From assembly GCF_000373965.1 (NCBI RefSeq), contig NZ_KB892835.1, positions 131,954-195,953 on the forward strand: a stretch of 64,000 nt of DNA. Direction: 5' to 3'. This DNA is from Uliginosibacterium gangwonense DSM 18521 (GTDB lineage Bacteria > Pseudomonadota > Gammaproteobacteria > Burkholderiales > Rhodocyclaceae). Every line of letters begins with the position of its first letter. Position 1 is the stretch's first letter. Under the pieces are notes generated by a model. The model saw nothing but the letters and a program-made list of their open reading frames with translations, was not told where the DNA came from and did not search any database. Shown piece by piece: positions 62,026 to 64,000 of this stretch. Both the position numbers and the translations under genes were made by a program.

Positions 62026-62679
62026 TTATTCATCATAGACAGCATAGCGTTTTTCCAGGCGCTGGAAGCCCCAGGTCAGCACCAGCGTCATCAGCAGGTA
62101 GAACGCAGCGGCAACAATAAACGGGGTGGTGGTGAAATCGCGCTGCACCATGCCACGCGCGGCGCGCAGCAGGTCATTCATGGCCAGCACATAGATCAGC
62201 GAGGTGTCCTTGACGAGTGTGATCGTCTCGTTGCTCACCGGTGGCAGGATGCGCTTGATCACCTGTGGCAGCACGATGCGGCGCATGGTCTGGCCGTAGG
62301 TAAAGCCCAGTACCTTGGCGCCTTCATACTGGCCCCGGTCGATGGACTGGATGCCAGCGCGGAAAATCTCGGCAAAGTAGGCCGCATAGTTCAGCGCGAA
62401 CGCGACAATGGCAGCGGGGAAATCCGGCAGGCGCACGCCGATCACTGGCACGAAAGGCAGCGCGAAATAGATGAAGAGCATCTGCAGCATCAGCGGCGTG
62501 CCACGCATCAGCCAAATGTAGGCATTGACCAGACGGCCAACGATGCGATAGCGCGAAATGCGCAGCAAGGCCAGACATAGTCCCAGCGGGACGGACAGAA
62601 CAATGGTGACCAGAAACACTTGCAGGGTGACCGCCGTGCCCTGCAAAAGCGGGCCAAGCGTGCTGAGTAGATAGTCCAT
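62026..62679 (-). CDS. Polar amino-acid ABC transporter, permease subunit
   Basis: 218 residues with about five membrane helices. HisM/GlnP-type features are GTAVTLQVFLVTIVLSVPLGL near the start, WLMRGTPLMLQMLFIYFALP, and the ATPase-contact loop YEGAKVLGFTYGQTMRRIVLPQ. A GTG eight codons upstream (62703) is an alternative start. It carries a polar amino acid across the inner membrane with the binding protein and ATPase encoded on either side. Only one permease gene is present, so it probably forms a homodimer. Confidence 0.92.
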   Translation of the reverse strand: MDYLLSTLGPLLQGTAVTLQVFLVTIVLSVPLGLCLALLRISRYRIVGRLVNAYIWLMRGTPLMLQMLFIYFALPFVPVIGVRLPDFPAAIVAFALNYAAYFAEIFRAGIQSIDRGQYEGAKVLGFTYGQTMRRIVLPQVIKRILPPVSNETITLVKDTSLIYVLAMNDLLRAARGMVQRDFTTTPFIVAAAFYLLMTLVLTWGFQRLEKRYAVYDE

Positions 62680-62747
62680 GCGGTCGAATTCGTTGTGTGG
62701 CACCGGCCAAGCTGGCCGCGAGCTGATTCAGAGGTTTGATAAACAAC

Positions 62748-62777
62748 CAAGCCACGCCCGGTCAGGAGCGTGGCTTG
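62748..62777 (-). terminator. Hairpin between binding-protein and permease genes
   Basis: CAAGCCACGC pairs perfectly with GCGTGGCTTG across a 10-base loop, 20 bases after the binding-protein stop. GTTGTTTATC follows on the minus strand. Such hairpins often let the binding protein be made in excess over the membrane parts. Confidence 0.65.
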
Positions 62778-62796
62778 TTTTGCTGCATAGCGCGTG

Positions 62797-63603
62797 TTAC
62801 TTGACGATGTTGGAGCCAAACCACTGGGTGGAGATCTTGGCAGCCGTGCCGTCCTTCTTCATGTCTACCAGGGCTTTTTCAATCTTGCCCAGCAGTTCGG
62901 TGTCGTCCTTGCGGGTGCCGACACCATATTCCTCGGTGCCGAAGTTCTCTTCCAGCACCACGTATTCACCGGGCTTCTTGGTGGTGTAGTAGCGGCCGAC
63001 GACTTCGTCGACCACGATGGCATCCAGGCGGCCTACCGACAAATCCATCAGCGCAGTCACGTTGTCGCCAAACTTTTTGAGTTCCTTGATCGACTTGGCC
63101 GCAGCCTCATCTTTGCCGACCGCGTCGACGGCGCTGCTGCCGTCCTGCACGCCCACCACCTTGCCAGCCAGATCAGCCTTGGTCTTGATGGCGGATTTGC
63201 TGGTAACGATGATGATCTGGCGGTTTTCCAGATAGGGCGAGGTGAAGGCGATGTTCTTCTTGCGATCCTCGGTGATCGTCAGCCCGTTCCACAGCGCATC
63301 CACCCGCTTACCGTTGAGTTCGGCTTCCTTGGCGTTCCAGTCGATGGGCTTGAATTCAACTTCGGCACCTACGCGTTTGGCCGCTTCCTTGGCCATGTCG
63401 ATATCGAAGCCAACCAGTTGGTTCTTGTCGTCATGAAAGCCCATGGGCGGGAAGTTGTCGTCCAGGCCGATCACGATCTTGGTGCTCGCCGAGGCAGCAG
63501 GGGCCGATGCCGCCGCTTGGGTGGTGTCGTCCTTCTTGTTGCAGCCGGAAAGCAAAAGGCTTGCGGCCAGCAGAGTTGCCAGAAGTGCAGTCAGTTTATT
63601 CAT
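62797..63603 (-). CDS. Polar amino-acid ABC transporter, substrate-binding lipoprotein
   Basis: 268 residues. A lipoprotein signal with lipobox LLLSGC (Cys about 20) is followed by an Ala/Ser/Thr linker and a family 3 binding protein: KIVIGLDDNFPPMGFHDDKNQLVGFDIDMAKEAAKRVG, then ALWNGLTITEDRKKNIAFTSPY and the C-terminal AKISTQWFGSNIV. It captures a polar amino acid in the periplasm. It is the first gene of the transporter; the 193 bases upstream (63604-63796) should hold its promoter. Confidence 0.94.
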   Translation of the reverse strand: MNKLTALLATLLAASLLLSGCNKKDDTTQAAASAPAASASTKIVIGLDDNFPPMGFHDDKNQLVGFDIDMAKEAAKRVGAEVEFKPIDWNAKEAELNGKRVDALWNGLTITEDRKKNIAFTSPYLENRQIIIVTSKSAIKTKADLAGKVVGVQDGSSAVDAVGKDEAAAKSIKELKKFGDNVTALMDLSVGRLDAIVVDEVVGRYYTTKKPGEYVVLEENFGTEEYGVGTRKDDTELLGKIEKALVDMKKDGTAAKISTQWFGSNIVK

Positions 63604-63796
63604 GGTGTGATTTGAAAGATGCAAACAGATGTTGAAAGGTTTCAAAATAAGGCGCCGTGAGACCGTACTGCGTTTCGGCAAAGGTGGGATTGTCCTCTGC
63701 CTGCAGGCGCTGAGCAACTGGGAACGATGCTTCTATGCCGCCAGATGCTTGATACCGAGCAATTTTCGGGCCGAAGTCCGCGCCAAACGCCTGCGT

Positions 63797-64000
63797 TCAT
63801 GGGGTTTGGCGCAGCACTGGCGCCCGCAGTGCTTCGTCCAGGGTGGCAAGGCTTTCGCGCAAGTGTGCCTGGGTTTCCGTGCTGCCGCCCTTGCGTAGTG
63901 CCTGCCCGATGGCGGTGGACAAGGTTTGTGCTTCATTTCGGGCCAGGGCACGCGCATCCGATGGCGTGGAACCATTGGCCCGCAGAATCTGGGCACACAG
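63797..64000 (-). CDS. C-terminal fragment of an unidentified protein (partial at right edge)
   Basis: An open minus-strand frame of 67 codons enters from the right edge and ends with TGA at 63797. It reads as an Ala/Leu/Arg-rich helical tail, ending ESLATLDEALRAPVLRQTP. The helical pattern and fit to the gap suggest the true 3' end of a gene transcribed in the same direction as the transporter. The family cannot be told from this part. Confidence 0.5.
   Translation of the reverse strand: MCAQILRANGSTPSDARALARNEAQTLSTAIGQALRKGGSTETQAHLRESLATLDEALRAPVLRQTP

Noticed and set aside
63629-63898. Short plus-strand open frame near the right edge
   Set aside because: It crosses the promoter of the binding-protein gene and overlaps a better minus-strand frame that ends at 63797; no motif or ribosome site.
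1-64000. CRISPR array, prophage, insertion sequence, tRNA or rRNA
   Set aside because: No regularly spaced repeats, phage or transposase genes, cloverleaf-like segments or rRNA sequence were seen in the gaps.

Overview
This is a 64-kb stretch of dense, GC-rich bacterial chromosome with about 60 protein genes. I saw no rRNA, tRNA, CRISPR array, insertion sequence or prophage. The gene content (paired cyanophycin synthetases, ubiA/ubiD, ubiH next to pepP, cstA-ybdD, several methyl-accepting chemotaxis proteins, fliW, an FMN riboswitch before ribB) suggests a motile Gram-negative betaproteobacterium. It may belong to the Neisseriales/Chitinibacter side of the group, but that placement is an inference from gene content and is weak.

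Layout. Bases 1-6358 (+) hold a tightly overlapping seven-gene cluster that enters from outside the window: a FabH/OleA-type condensing enzyme, an OleD-like reductase, a metallo-beta-lactamase-fold hydrolase, a PaaK/F390-synthetase-like adenylating enzyme, an ATP-grasp ligase, a GNAT-like protein and a PAP2 phosphatase. It looks like an uncharacterised lipid or acyl-amide pathway and is the most novel block here. Next come an MFS exporter, an orphan TrpB2, ribB with its FMN riboswitch, an AlkD-like glycosylase and a Na+-dependent transporter (6508-12509). A chemotaxis operon, cheY-cheA-cheW-mcp-cheD-cheB, runs on the minus strand at 12660-19472 and has no cheR or cheZ.

Bases 19756-28937 form a cyanophycin locus. 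cphA' and cphA lie on the minus strand; cphA' has lost the Walker A lysine of its Mur-ligase-like domain. Divergent from them are an ABC transporter with an N-terminal zinc ribbon, a DUF1854 protein, a small secreted protein and a CapA-like protein. At 29036-33157 there is a possible glycolipid or envelope-lipid block: Gfo/Idh oxidoreductase, GT28 glycosyltransferase, membrane protein, exported DSP-type phosphatase and exported START-like protein. An exported Cache-domain protein paired with an MCP follows, then a divergent LysR/quinone-reductase pair.

Bases 37505-47949 carry housekeeping genes: ubiA, ubiD, an MCP, ridA-recG, fliW, SPOR and DUF2802 proteins, a COG0523 GTPase and ybdD. cstA is divergent from a Cache-domain histidine kinase and LuxR-type regulator (47755-52302), with TACG-type repeats between them. 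An MCP fused to hemerythrin follows. From 54638 to 63603 most genes lie head to tail on the minus strand: a polar amino-acid ABC transporter, phoH-murU-pepP-ubiH, a LysR regulator and dacB. A partial gene of unknown function runs off the right edge.

A dispersed imperfect inverted repeat with GAACCTGTTCA-like ends occurs in several intergenic gaps (about 11067, 24650, 44953 and 51602).
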